Counted from the first letter of the stretch, positions 35,507-50,500 are shown. The stretch: 64,000 nucleotides of DNA from Micropterus salmoides (GCF_014851395.1 NW_024040596.1:6450155-6514154); one strand, 5' to 3'. The notes: generated by a model not told the origin, from the letters alone. Made by a program: numbers and translations.

Positions 35507-38500
35507 CTGTTCATGCTGACTGTAAATGTGTGTATAAACTGTAGATGTTAGATGAGCTGATTCTGCATATGTGTGTGTAATCAGTGTCAGATTAACCCCC
35601 TGCTGTTTGTGTCCTGGTTGCCTCTCCTTTAATCCCCTACTGTGCCCTGCATCCCTTGTTTGAGACGTGAAGCTCTTTCTATTCTCAGTGCAGCAAACAA
35701 TTCCACAGACAGCTGATCTGTCGCTGTCACAGGCAATTTGATGTTTATTTCCACTTCAAATGTTAGCATAGTCCTCGCTCATCCTTCTTGCAGTACTCCT
35801 AAATTTGAATCCTTTATAATAAACAGAGTAGGTACTGAGATTTAACAGTTATAGTTGATAATACAATTCTTTTATTTTCATTTTTTCTCTCCCATTTCTT
35901 CTCTCAGCATCCTCCCTGAATGCATCTAGAGAGCTGCACTGGCCTTGAACATGGCAAATATTTTATTTAACTGATAATAAATAGATTGCATTTAATGCTG
36001 GGATTTTCAATGTCTCCCTCTACTTCTCCATCCATGTCCACTTGTTGTTCACCTTATACTGTCTAGTTCTTGTTCTGTCCTTCTGTCAGTCTTCCTTTCT
36101 TTGTTTCTCTGTCTCTTTAAGTTAAATTAAAATAAGAATTCTTGGCGAAGCCACTCTGGGTCACCTTACACACATACAATGAGCTTTGAGTAATAAAACA
36201 TTGGTAATTAATTTTAATCAACTGGCTTTAAGATTTTGTAAATGGAAAACAAATGAAACTCTGTACCTTGTTACATTTAATGTTGCTAGGTTCATATTGG
36301 GATCTGTGACCTTTGTATGTGTAGCCTATTGCATCAAATTCCTATGGAATTAAATGTCATAAATGACATGCACAGTAGTTTGAAATTCTGTTTCCCAAAA
36401 AGGGGTATTTATGGATTGAGTCAGCTGCAACATCTGAACATCACATGTTGTGATTACATATATGTCAAAACTAAGATGCACACAGAGAAATCTAAAAGGT
36501 AATATAGATTGTGAGCTAAAAATAGTAAACTGTCAAAACAGTTAAGCTAGCTAAAACTAATGAGTAGATAAGTCATACTCAAGTAGATAATTAAAATTAA
36601 TGGTTAAACAACAGAAACTGTTTGCCAAAAGTAATTAATAAACTGTTGATATAGTTAAGCTAGGTAAACTAATGAATATACAGTCAAAACGGTTATCTTA
36701 AAGTAGTGGATAAATGTTTGAAGTAGATAATTAATATTTATAGTTAGGTAAAAGCAATGGATAAACAAAAAAGCTAGCTATAACTAATGAATAAACTGTT
36801 GAAGTAGTTAGCTTAAATGGTTGAAGTCGTTAGCTAAAGTAATGAATAAACAGTCGAAAGAGTTGGCTTCAAGAAATGGATAAATGTTGGGAGTTGAAAA
36901 CTAAAATGAATGGTTGAAATTGTTGGCTAAAAGTAATTGATAAATACACTGTACAAAATTATAAACGCTACAACACTTTTGTTTTTGCCCCCATTCACAA
37001 TGAGCTGAACTCAAAGATCTGAGACTTTCTCTATGTACACAAAAGGCCTGTTTGTGTGTGGCATATCAAGATGCTGATCAGACAGCATGGGTATTGCACA
37101 GGTGTGCCTTAGGCTGGCCACAATAAAAGGCCACTGGCATCTGACACTTTGGAGAGGTGTTCTCTTTATGGATGATTCCCGGTTTTCACTGTACAGGGCA
37201 GATGGCAGACGTGTGTGGCGTCGTGTGGTGGAGCAGTTTGCTGACGTCAACGTTGTTGATCGAGTGGCCCATGGTGGCGGTGGGGTTATGGTATGGGCAG
37301 GCTTGTGTTATGGACAATGAACACGGGTGCATTTTATTTATGGCATTTTGAATGCTCAGAGATACCGTGACGAGATCCTGAGGCCCATTTTTTTGGCATT
37401 CATCCACGTCCATCATCTCATGTTGCAGCATGATTATGCACAGGCCCCATGTTGCAAAGATCTGTGCACAATTCCTGGAAGCTGAAAACATCCCAGTTCT
37501 TGCAGGGCCAGCATACTCACCGGACATGTCACCCATTGAGCATGTTTGGGATGCTCTGGATCGGCGTGTACGACAGCGTGTTCCAGGTCCTGCCCATATC
37601 CAGCAACTTTGAACAGCCATTGAAGAGTGGACCAACGTTCCACAGGCCACAATCAACAACCTGATCAACTCTATGCAAAGAAGATGTGTTGCACTGCGTG
37701 AGGCAAATGGTGGTCACACCTGATACTGACTGGTTTCCGGACCCTGGCCTTTTATTGTGGCCAGCCTAAGGCACACCTGTGCAATACCCATGCTGTCTGA
37801 TCAGCATCTTGATATGCCACACCTGTGATGTGGATGGATTATCTCTGTAAAGGAGAAGTGCTCACTAACACAGATTTTGACAGATTTGTGAACCATATTT
37901 GACAGAAATAGGCCTTTTGTGTACATAAAGAAAGTCTTTGATCTTTGAGTTCAGCTCATGATGAATGGGGGCAAAAACAAAAGTGTTGCGTTTATAAATT
38001 TTGTTCAGTGTAGTTGAAACACACTTTACTTGCATTACTGTTAAATTTAGATAGATGGGTACTTACGGCCGAAGTGTTATTCAGTGGCCCACTAACTGTT
38101 GTCTTCTCCTCCTTGCACACAGACTGAGACCCGGGAGACGCTACTGGGTTTCAACATGGTGAACTATCGGGCCTGTAAAAACCTGTGGAAGGCCTGTGTA
38201 GAACACCACACCTTCTTCAGGCTGGAGCGGCCCATCCCACCACAGAAGAACTTCTTCGCTCACTATTTTACCCTGGGCTCAAAGTTTAGATACTGGTAAG
38301 AACAAGAGCACACACACACACTTTATATACACTCCCAGAGTGGGAGGAAATAGACAGAGAATCTCTGGAAAGTCCTGCCTTGATGGACAGACTTTGATTT
38401 GAGCTTAAATAATATTCGAACTATTCAACCATTCTTGGAAGATGCCTCAATTTCTTTTACAATTTAAGGACTATTTGAAAATGTTGACCCATCCACAACA

Positions 38501-41500
38501 TGTACACACTCCAATACAGACACAAACACACACACATACTTTGAGCAGACTTGTGGATGCTTTGTCTGTATTTCTTTCTGCCTGCCTCTCAGCAGTAGTC
38601 CCATTTCAGGGAAACATCAGCAGAAATACATGATGCAGTTGTTTCTTTTTGTATGAGAGGCTGAAACACTGGAAGGCTAGTGTGTGCCTTTCATGCCACA
38701 TTTCTCCAGAAATCCACAACTCAATTATTCAGGGTTTTCCTCAACAAAAGAGGAAAAAGTAACTTTTTGTTTGTGTTTGGCCTTGCAAAGAAAAGACTTC
38801 TACTACTAAGACTACTGTAAATTTTTCATATTTAAAGTTGGAAAGAGGACAAAGAAATCGAAATAAAATCAATTCAATGACACCTTAGCTACAGCTCTTT
38901 TGTCTCCTTTTTCTATGAATTTGGAGTGAGAGATGACCTAAGAGCTGGAGGTCTTGTGATGCATTATTGAGCAGCACTGATGCAACGCAAGCGAACCTTG
39001 CTCAAATGTTAGGCTGATGCTGTGTGTCTGGCTGTGTTTTCGTCCTTATTGACTGACTTTCCAATACAACAATTTTGAATTGCGGATTTGTGTTGTTAAC
39101 ATGTTATTAACAGTGTATTGCATGGTAAAATAACCATATTGTTGTTTTGAACTTGTTACTGGCTGGCAGGCTATGCTCTTAACGCTGGTTTTATTTGGCC
39201 TGATTTGTTCATTTGAATCAGAATCAGAAAATGCTTTATTGCCAAGTAGTTTTTACACATACAAGGAATTTGCACCTCACGTAGACAAAGATACAGTTGA
39301 CTTGAAGGCTGGATTTTTCTAGAGGATTTGAGAGACTGAAGCCACCTAAGTATCTCTTCTTATTGAAGAACAAAACTGTATATTCCTGTAGTGTGAAAAC
39401 AATATCTCACTACATATCTTAAGGTCAGATAGGTCAACTAAAAGTAAACTTTTAGTTAAAAAATCAGTTTTTGAAACCTTGCTAAACCTAAGAGTTGAAG
39501 ATTTTCATCCTGTTTCACTTCTGTTAAAGTTTTATTTTCTAAGAGTCCATTGTTTTTGTTGTTTCTGTCCCTAGCGGGCGGACGGAGGTGCAGTCTGTGC
39601 AGTATGGAAAGGAGAAAGGCATCAAGGACAGAGTTTTTGCCAGGTAATCGACATATCTTTCATGTCTTTCTTGGTTAGTTTGATGTAGCCATTCCCATCC
39701 TGTAAAGGTAGATAAACACTACATACACACAACTTTAATTTATTATTACTATTGTTTTTATTCTGGCCACAACTGAATTAAGCTGCGTTTCGACCACAGG
39801 AACTCTATACCCTGGAACTAGGAACCTTTGGAGGAACTCACTGCGTTTCCACCGAAGGGACGAGGGTCTAAATTTAGTTCGAGGGTCTTTATTTTACCCC
39901 CCAAAAGTCCCTGCTCGGGGGGTAGTACTTTCCGAAAGTACCGGTACTTTGAGGGGGGGTACAATTCTCTTCTCTTTACCACCAATAAATCACAATCAAC
40001 AGTCAGATAGCCACACAAGTCTCGCCGACATCCGCCTGAGATTGTATGTCGGCATTTAATGTGTTGCTCAGAAATAGCAGCTAGCGTGCAGCGGTGTGTT
40101 TACAGCGAACAGCTGATGGAGTTACGCTAAATACTGGGTCCAGAGTTTTCATCAGTAAGGAAGTTTTTACACAGAGCCGAAGTCGGTCTTTTCATCTCCA
40201 AAACAAGAACAGCTGATTACAGCAGGTAATAAATTCGTTAAAAGTCCCGTTCTTCCGACGCTCAGGCGACATAGATGTGATGCTGCCAGCTGATCTGCAG
40301 CTCTTGTTGGCTGGAAATGTTTTAATAACCTTCCAATATTTTAGTTTCTTCCTCTGTGCTGGAGTTATTTTAAGAACTTGTTGGCTTTATCCAGTTTGTT
40401 ATTAAATTTGTAACAATTTATCAAGTGTCTCTTCATTATCCACACAAAAAAAGCTGTTTTTAATGGTCAAGCAAAGCCTATAGTTTTTCATTATATTCCA
40501 ATAACTTCTGATGTTTATTTATACATTTTTCTCATGGATAGTGGTTACTAAATAATGATACCAGCCCATCGCTTTATACACAGTATAGGCTTACATCAGC
40601 TGGTTAATTTGCCTAATCTTCACCAGTCTTTAGACCACGGTGGAAACACACATAACAATGGGCTGAAGGAACCTTTTAGTTCCTTGAAAAGAGATCCGGG
40701 GACGAAAGGCGGCTTTAATATCTTGGTCTTTGCAGATCTCCCAGTAAGCCATTGGCCAGGAAGTTGCTGGGTGGAACTGACTGGGAGTCGGTCAGCAGGA
40801 ACAGCCTATCAGATGAGAGACTGGAGACCCAGAGCCTGCCCACTCGCTCACCGCCTGGGACGCCCAATCAGTGAGTCCAAGTTTCAGGGTTCATACCAGG
40901 TTGGGGTCCACTTCAGCTTCATTTCAGACAATTATGGCAGTGGACATTTAATGTAATCACATTCAACATGATGAGGAATATTTAAAATTACTTTCTTCTC
41001 ATGTGTTGAATTCATTCAGTTAAAAGGGAAGACAGATAAGTTTTAAAGCAACTATAATTCAGTATTTTTTAATTAATGTCCCTAGAAAAAATACAAATCT
41101 TTTAATGGGTAAGTCTCTGTAGTACGGAAGAGGATTAGGGCCACATGTGAAAAATGTTTGTTCTACGTTTAGTCAGTCTGCTTTCTGTGATCAGGAAACC
41201 TGTTCTGAAAAATTTGCTGCTGTCTAAAATTGTGATTTATTATTGATTTAATAATTAGTAAATAAGAGTGTGGTTCTGAGCATACGTTGGATGCCAGCAT
41301 TATTTGGGTATGTCAGTATTTGATACCCACAGCAGCAGCACATTTTAGTCAGTATCAAGTTGTATTCCCCGCCCTTGAACAGTATGTGTCTTGTCAGGAA
41401 TTCGCTGTTTGTACAAGAGGGCACACGACTACGCCCATCGTCTGTTGGCCACCTGGTCGATCATGTGATCCACGCTTCACCCAGCCTGCCTGTCTTCTCC

Positions 41501-44500
41501 TCCAATCACAAGTCGGCGTCGTCCACGCAGGCCAACAGCATCAGCTTGGACTCCACACCGTAAGTCTCGCCCTTGCTTGGGCGCATGATGGAATTATGAC
41601 CGTCAGCGGAAAATTGTATTGTTCTCATTTTCCGTGTGCGCCGCGTCCTTTCCTTTCTTCCTCTGTATTCTTGTTTTTGATGCACACACACACCCGCCCA
41701 CTTTCTTTAAAGCTGTTTCTCTTTGGGGGAGAAAAAACATCAACTGACTTGGTGGCAGGGAAATAGATTTCACTGTAAGTCAACTACCGCATAAATAAAG
41801 CAACCCCCCCCCCCCAACAAAAAAAAAAGAAAAAACAGCCACCCTTTCATTTTGAAGTTTAATTTTACTCATCGGTGTTAGTGCCACTCTGTCTGACTGT
41901 ACTGCTGAGTTGACTGGTTTTTAAATGTCTGTCTGTGACTGTGGCTTCTCCCAACAGTTCACACCCTCTCCCAGTGTCACTTAGCTGGCCCCATTGAAAA
42001 GATGAACCCTTTGAAAAACCGCTTGTAAAATGTGTTTATAGCGGGTAGCAGGGCGGAGAGTTTGTACTTGGCTGAACTAAGGATTAGTGTGTGTGTGTGT
42101 GCGCGTGTGTGTTTTCTGCATGTTCTAAATGTGCTCACACACTATAAAATATCTGGTGAATCCCTTTAAGTAGTGTAATAAAGTTCCACATTTCTGTTTC
42201 AAGGCCTGGAAGCCTGTGAGTAAAAGGCTGTTCATAATTGATTCTGAAAACACTGGAATCTCTCTTTCAGTAAACGTCAGTACTCGTCTACAATGCCTTC
42301 TAATCCTCTTTGTTACAAATATTGTCTCAGAATATTGTGGCATGGCCTTCACGACTTTGGTCTTTGTTAGCAAATTGATCACAAACCTTGTGGAATGTGA
42401 GGTTAGAAATACTTAGCGAAGACTGGGTTAAATTGCAAACCAGTCGTTTGCTCTCTTGCTAAGCTGCTCACTCACTCAGCCACGCTCGATTGACACCGTG
42501 TGAGCCTTTCTCCGAGCTAGCACGGTAATCTAATATTGTTTAGTCGCAACTTTTTTACAGGTTTATCGAAATCTAACAGCATTATTCTGTTGTTCCGAAT
42601 AGAAAAAAAATAGATAAGATATCATGTTATGTTTGAGTGTCAAGTAGGACCATTTTTATACAGGTGCTGGTCATATAATTAGAATATCATCAAAAAGTCG
42701 ATTTATTTCAGTAATTCCATTCAAAAAGTGAAACTTGTATAATGTATATTCATTCCACACAGACCGATATATTTCCAGTGTTCATTCCTTTTAATTTTGA
42801 TGATTATAACTGACAACTAATGAAAACCCCAAAATCAGTATCTCAGAAAATTTGAACATTGTCAAAAGGTTCTATATTGAAGACACCTGGTGCTACACTC
42901 TAATCAGCCAATTAACTCAAAACACCTGCAAAGGCCTTCAAATGATCTCTCAGTCTAGTTCTGTAGGCTACACAATCATGGGGAAGACTGCTGACTTGAC
43001 AGCTGTCCAAAAGACGACCATGACACCTTGCACAAGGAGGGCAAGACACAAAAGGTCATTGCTAAAGAGGCTGGCTGTTCACAGAGCTCTGTGTCCAAGC
43101 ACATTAATAGAGGCGAAGGGAAGGAAAAGATGTGGTAGAAAAAGTGTACAAGCAATAGGGATAACGCACCCTGGAGAGGATTGTGAAACAAAACCCATTC
43201 AAAAATGTGGGGGAGATTCACAAAGAGTGGACTGCAGCTGGAGTCAGTGCTTCAAGAACCACCACGCACAGACGTATGCAAGACATGGGTTTCAGCTGTC
43301 GCATTCCTTGTGTCAAGCCACTCTTGAACAAGACACAGCGTCAGAAGCATCTCGCCTGGGCTGAAGACAAAAAGGACTGGACTGCTGCTGAGTGGTCCAA
43401 AGTTATGTTCTCTGATGAAAGTAAATTTTGCATTTCCTTTGGAAATCAGGTCCCAGAGTCTGGAGGAAGAGAGGAGAGGCACAGAATCCACATTGCTTGA
43501 AGTCCAGTGTAAAGTTTCCACAGTCAGTGATGGTTTGGGGTGCCATGTCATCTGCTGGTGTTGGTCCACTGTGTTTTCTGAGGTCCAAGGTCAACGCAGC
43601 CGTCTACCAGGAAGTTTTAGAGCACTTCATGCTTCCTGCTGCTGACCAACTTTATGGAGATGCAGATTTCATTTTCCAACAGGACTTGGCACCTGCACAC
43701 AGTGCCAAAGCTACCAGTACCTGGTTTAAGGACCATGGTATCCCTGTTCTTAATTGGCCAGCAAACTGGCCTGACCTTAACCCTATAGAAAATCTATGGG
43801 GTATTGTGAAGAGGAAGATGCGATACGCCAGACCCAACAATGCAGAAGAGCTGAAGGCCACTATCAGAGCAACCTGGGCTCTCATAACACCTGAGCAGTG
43901 CCACAGACTGATGGACTCCATGCCACGCCGCATTGCTGCAGTAATTCAGGCAAAAGGAGCCCCAACTAAGTATTGAGTGCTGTACATGCTCATACTTTTC
44001 ATGTTCATACTTTTCAGTTGGCCAACATTTCTAAAAATCCTTTTTTTGTATTGGTCTTATATTCTAATTTTCGGAGATCCTGAATTTGGGATTTTCATTA
44101 GTTGTCAGTTTTAATCATCACAATTAAACGAAATAAACATTTGAAATATGTCAGTCTGTTTGTAATGAATGAATATAATATCCAAGTTTCACTTTTTGAA
44201 TGGAATTACTGAAATAAATCAACTTTTGATGATATTCTAATTATATGACCGGCACCTGTATGTTGAGCTGGAAATGAGCTACAAGTGTAAGAGGCATTCA
44301 TATGTGCTTTTGGCCTGGACCAGTTTGTGTTTGAATGTCAGTAATTCGAATGAGTCACAAGATGCATTGTAGATATGGCATGTTTTTTCTGTTGACACAG
44401 TAGGAGAGTGTTTGTGTGTGTGAGAGAGAGAGAGGTGGTAGGATGGAACATTTCTCAGTTGGAAATCAAAGTGGTTAAGTAACATTACAGTGGTAGTTCC

Positions 44501-47500
44501 GCTGCCTACAAAGCTGCACACACACGCCAAGTTATTGGCTCATCACTCTGTTATGCAGCCAAAAGATGACATAATCACCTGCTCTCTCTTCCTCAGACAG
44601 CACACACATTATCCATGCATAAGAGTTTATTAGCTTTATGTAGTTTGTCCATCATGGTAGTCATTATCCTTTCGATACTTAATTTTACATTTCTATATTT
44701 AATTTATAATAATATATTTATTAGCTCAGAATTTCATTCAGCTTAAAACAGAAAAACTGTTTGCCATAATGTTAGGAAGAGTACAATTAAACTGACAATG
44801 AAAATAATAATTTGAAAACATTTCAGAACAATCATTATATCTGAGTCTATTCTGAGATTCCACTGGTTGTCCTCCGTTCGTGGCATGAGGAGACATATTT
44901 TGCTGGAGTTATTTGCTCTAAATAGAGCATTTGGACACCCTATGGCAGACCAATCTATTTCAGCGACCGAGTTTATTTTGCATAAATTATTTCTCTTTGG
45001 TGAGAAGCCCTAACCTTTAAAGTCTATGATGACTGAATATTTGCAATCTTAACTGGTATGACTCACACCTATTTAAATATCTTCAGGTCCATCACTTTGC
45101 TCTGACCCAAAATCCACATTTTCCTCCCAAGATTTTCCTCCAATAAAAACTAAATTAGAGTCTGCTTTCTCTCCCACAGGCCACAGTTATACGCTGTGTC
45201 AGTTCCACACATAAGCAATACAACAAAGCCACAACCCTTGAGCACTTTCTATAACTTTCTTTTTTTAGTTGTGTAGAGTGAAAATCTTCTGTTTAGCTAA
45301 CCGCGGTACATTTCAGTGATGTTTTTTAACATGCAGTTCTTTGACGGTGTCGGGGAACAGCTATACAATATACCGTAACACAACATTGCATGCAACTATA
45401 TGGTGTGTTATGATGATTACTTTGTAGGCTATAATCAGACCCGTTTCTTTACAGAAAGGCTACAGACTGGCTTTGGAAAATAATTTTGTTTTGAAAAAAC
45501 TCTTGGGTGTGCACTGAAAGTATTTTAAATGTATCTGTTAGTGGTTCTGAATGCACTGTGGTTCATTATAGCAGCTTGTTTTAGACTTGGTCTTCTCATG
45601 TACCCGCATGTGATTCTTCTGTCACTGTTCTCACTCATTTAGTTCTGTCCTCTGTCAACTTTCACGCTATAGAAGACAATAAGGATTTGCTTCCAGTCAA
45701 AACATTTGAGAAGGAAAGAGTGCGCCATGATGCTGCTGAAAGCCTTACCTGACTGACAATGTTGTTCCATCACAAACACTGACTGTCTTTTATTGTGTGG
45801 CTGATAGAGAGGGGGGTGGGGGGGTTCCTTCCTCTTACCTTTTATTGTGGTTAATGTATTGTGACCAACACAGTGCTATTAAGCCTCTCTGTCTCTTGCA
45901 ATGTCTTTCTCTCCCAGTCTCTTGTATCTGTTTTTCTCCATCTGTGTCTTTTTTTTTTTTTTTTACCTCTCACCTCTTTAACTAACGGGACAGTCTTCAG
46001 CTAGACCATTGCTTATGTCTTTTGCTGTAAGTTCGTGCCTTTGGTACCCCAAAAGGCCAGTCTGTTACCCTTGTTTAGTCAGCAGTTATGCTGCTAAACA
46101 TCGATTTAAGAGATTAATTTTGTAATTATTTACACTCGTAATGAAGTAAAGTTTTGTTCTTTACTGGATTGTAAGTATGAAGCTGGAGTGTGTCTTTGCT
46201 CAATCAGATTGCTTGGGGAAAATACTTAAAAACTGTCAACAATAATCAGATATCTGTATTTCTGACCCCCCCTCAGGTCTCCAGAGGGGCTTGACGGCCA
46301 ACCTCCAGCTCTGCCCCCCAAACAGCTGAGCAGGAAGACCTTGAGCCAGATCATCCAGGCCCACTCCCAGCAGAGCCTCCTGGACAACCACCTCAACGAG
46401 ATGTACGATGTTCCCGTCAATGCTGATAAGACCACGGTCAGTACGGCAACACAATACAGTAACCTCATTACATGTTGAAAAGGATAGTACGTTGCCCAGT
46501 TGCATAAAACATTTAAAATAAAACATTCACCTCAGTGGTAAGGATGCTTCAATGAAAATAAATTAAATCTAAAGTGTCTTCAGTGACTACTTCTCGCAAT
46601 AAAAAAAATAAAAAATATAAATGCTGATTTTGGACTCTCACAATGCATAAAGTATTTATTTAAGCTCAACAGTGTTACCATAGCAACTATACAGTGTTCC
46701 TGCTAGACTGTTAGCAGCTACACAAACTTTCATCCCAGTAATCTGTAAGATGTGTCTTGCGATTTAGTACGATGCTCAAGTAAGGTTACAAAATGTTTGA
46801 CAAAATCACATTGTGTAATTTAAAATAAGTGTTCCTTATAAAAATGAATAAATGTGGTGATTCTCTAGTGTCTCAAACCTTTTCCCCCCTCTTTTTGCTT
46901 ATTGTTGTGATTTAATCTAATTGTTACCTGCCCAGCATCAAACGAAAGACAGAGTTGGTGCAGGGCTGGTGAACATAGCTGAGATGGGTTGGCTTGTGTC
47001 TATTGAATTTAAAGTAGGCAATTGTTTTATTGTCTGTGCTTTCTCTGTCAGCTTGTTTTGATGCATTTTCCTTCCCCCTAGTGGCCAGAAATTTATTTTT
47101 CACACTTTAAATATTGATCCTACTTCGAGGATGGGGAGTTGGCATTCCAGTCAAGGGCAAATTTACACATAATGCATCAGTAGATTGGGTTACATGTTTG
47201 TTTTTTCCCCCCTCTTTATCAAGCAAGTAATATTGCACAGTGCCTAGCCCATATTCTTGTACCCCCGAGGACGTTGAAATGGAAGATAACAGAATGTGAA
47301 TTTGATGTATGTGTGTCCAACTTTGCTCATGCAGCTAAATGGAGTTGTCCCTCATGATAATCTGGTCCTGATCAAGATGCGACCTGACGAACACGGACGC
47401 TTCGGCTTCAATGTCAAGGTGAGAGCTTATACTAGTTTGGGACTAGATAGGAAAAGCCTGTTCTTATCTCTTCATTAATCTTTTCTTAATTTTCTCTCTT

Positions 47501-50500
47501 TTTTTTTTATGGCAAGAAGTGAAAAGTAGCCTTGTATGCATCATGACCAGTCCCATTTCCAAAATGTTAACTCTTCCCTAAAAAGAAAGGACATTGGTGC
47601 AAAGCATGCCTACATTTGTGTCTGTGTATCTCCAGGGTGGAGCTGACCAGAAGATGCCCATCATTGTGTCTCGAGTGGCTCCGGGAACATCAGTAAGTCA
47701 ACAACCACCCCTGTATAGTCTGACAAGGACTACTGCTATATTTTCTTTCACCTCTGCTGAGTTTAAATATTAATCCAAATGCAGCTTCTCAAGTACCCTC
47801 TATTTAGCATTTTCATTTCTAAAGACATTTTCTGCCCTGTCAGAAACATTTGATTAAACTAAACATGCTGCCAACATATCGAAGTTTCAGAACACCTTTC
47901 TCATTGTGTCTACATTTGTCCGTTCTCTCTTTCTCTCATGTCTTCCATTGTCCTCTCCCTCTTCAGGCCGACCTGTGTGTGCCTCGCCTTAACGAGGGCG
48001 ACCAGGTGGTCCTGATTAATGGACGGGACATCTCTGACCACACCCATGACCAGGTGGTCATGTTCATCAAAGCCAGCTGTGAGAGCCACTCTGGGGAGCT
48101 CATTCTATTGGTCAGACCAAACGGTGAGTTGAATCTACTGCGTCTGCTCTACTTTTACCTTTGACAAATACAAGAGACGGTTGGGGCGGGGGGGAAATGT
48201 ACAGTTTAATTCAACACAATGCTACAGTGCTGAATCACAGTTTCTAAAAAAGATTACACAGAGACACAGACTAGTACAACAGTCACTGTCAGGTGTCAAG
48301 AACTGCAGAGCTAAGCACACGTGTCACCCATTTACTAGCAACCCTCTACTAAGTTTGTTCATAAAGTTCTTCTTAATTGCCTAACTAGTTACTACTAGCT
48401 AGTTTCAAACTAGTAAATTACTAATTGGGGATGCAAAAGAACGTCTTGGCTGCCAAAGAATTGTTTTCTAGGAAAAATCTCTGGCGCTGTCCAATCAAAA
48501 GCAATCAACAGTATAAACAGGAAGTCACCGTAGCATCACAAGCTGTAACATAACTACCGTAATTAACAGATTTAGGGGGCAAGGTGATATATGAAATGTA
48601 TCTGGCAATCCTAAATATCCTAAAGTATGACTATTTATTGTGTAATTTTTTGTTTGGCTTGTAGATTATTTATTTATTTTTTTGTCCTTTTTTAAATTTT
48701 AATATTGGGCAAAATCTAGTTAAAATTCCCGGTAATTACTTAAGGTTGTTGTTGGTACTTGTCATAGTTGGAAAGTGGAGCCTGCATACTATAAATACTG
48801 GAACGTTACCATCATTATTAAACATAGTTGAAAGTGTCAGATGAGATGTTGACCATATTGCAGATGTACTCTGTACTCTTCATACAATTTATAAATAAAA
48901 CACATTTACACAGTCTTCCTCAGCGGATAGTTTGCTCTGTTGTCGTGGAGATAGCTCAGTTTTCATCATTGACCCAAGTGTGGAGCTCTGTCTTATATCA
49001 GGTCACATATTATCAAGCTGTTTTCTTCAGTTGGTTCAGTCAGTTGCAGTTACTGCATGTAAATATCTAGTACAACTAATCTCTGCTTTGTGTGGTGCAA
49101 CCTGTTTTTAGTTTGACGTGTGAATCCTCCCTTTGTAGTCATAACTAGACAAAGTGTAACACATGGGCAGCTGGGGCAGCCCACTCCTGAAGATTAACAG
49201 CTACACATCTGGTCGCCAGTTTTGATTCTTCCTCTGGTCTTTTCTGGACTGCTCAGTCTGATTTTTCTAATTCTAAAGGAGATCTATGAACGCTGTACAT
49301 TTTGCTTTCTGTACATTTTAGCTATATGTGTATTCACCATGTAAAAGCTGGCAAAACATTCCCTTTCATCAGGGTCAGCAAAGTGAGAGGGGAGCTTTCA
49401 AAGATGATGAGACATGGAAATTCTTGGTATTTTAAAGGGGTCAAAGAGGGATTTATTCATTTTTTCCTCTCTTACATCAGAGCAGATATAAGATTGCATC
49501 AATGTATTGAATGCCTGTCAATTCACATGGGTTGATGATGGCACAGTGGATAAAACACATGCCTTTGGTGTGAGAGACCCGGGTTCAAATCCACTGTGAG
49601 ACACCAATGTGTCCTTGAGCAAGACACTTAACCCCCCAGTTGCTCCAGAGGCGTGCAGTCTCTGACATATATAGCAAATGTAAGTCACTTTGGTTATAAG
49701 CGTCAGCTAAAATGAATAAAAATAAATAAAAATTTGATTTGATCTGTTACAACATTTCTGTATATAAATATTTGCACATAGATTAACTATGGATTCCTGT
49801 GGGGATTTTTCTTTACCCTGGATGGATGTTTTTTTCTTGATTCATCTTAAAGTCTATAATCAACTTCCCCTGGCCTCAGTCTACATAAACAGCTGTGTGC
49901 ATATATATAAACTGGGGCATGTTTCTTCCCAGCCATTTATGACGTTGTGGAGGAGAAGGTGGACTCGGAGCCAGATTTTCAGTACATCCCCGAGAAGTCC
50001 CCTCAGGACCCTGCTCAGCTAGACCAGCATGCTTTGAGGGACTCCATGGTCACACTGAAGGAAGGCCTGAGCAGTGGAGCCATACTGGCACAGTTTGATG
50101 TAAGAAGAAAGACACAGTAATGAATACGCACATGAACAGACACTGTGCATTTACGCTCATACAGACATACACAGGAAGTTTTTGATTGATTGACAGGTTA
50201 ATTTTACACATGCCTGTCCGTCTGCAGATTCCTAAAACTTCCTGTCCTTGATCGTAATCACCCAACTGCTTCCTGTTTAAGCTGTGTGTTGTGCTTTCAT
50301 TGAGCAGGAATGTTAAATACAAACACCATAGACACATGAATGAATGCACAACAAGTCATTGCACAAAAGCGATCTTGCACACAACAATACTTTGAGTTTC
50401 GAGTGTGTTTGTTAAGTATATTCATACATTCAAACTCAGGGAGACTACAGATTCCTGTTACATCAACTTTAATATAAATGTGTGTTCCTTTTCTTACAGC

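Noticed and set aside
36489..36946. Considered as a CRISPR-like array
   Set aside because: Units are degenerate without constant repeats and unique spacers, and the context is a vertebrate intron.
37186..37668. 160-codon minus-strand frame
   Set aside because: It is antisense to the transposase remnant of Tc1 copy B and has no domain of its own.
40555..40956. 133-codon plus-strand frame
   Set aside because: It overlaps a repeat and exon 13 in a different frame; exon 13 is read in the frame that gives SPSKPLARKLLGG.
42852..43364. 170-codon plus-strand frame
   Set aside because: It mixes inverted-repeat sequence and out-of-frame transposase sequence of the Tc1 element. The true transposase motifs lie in other frames.
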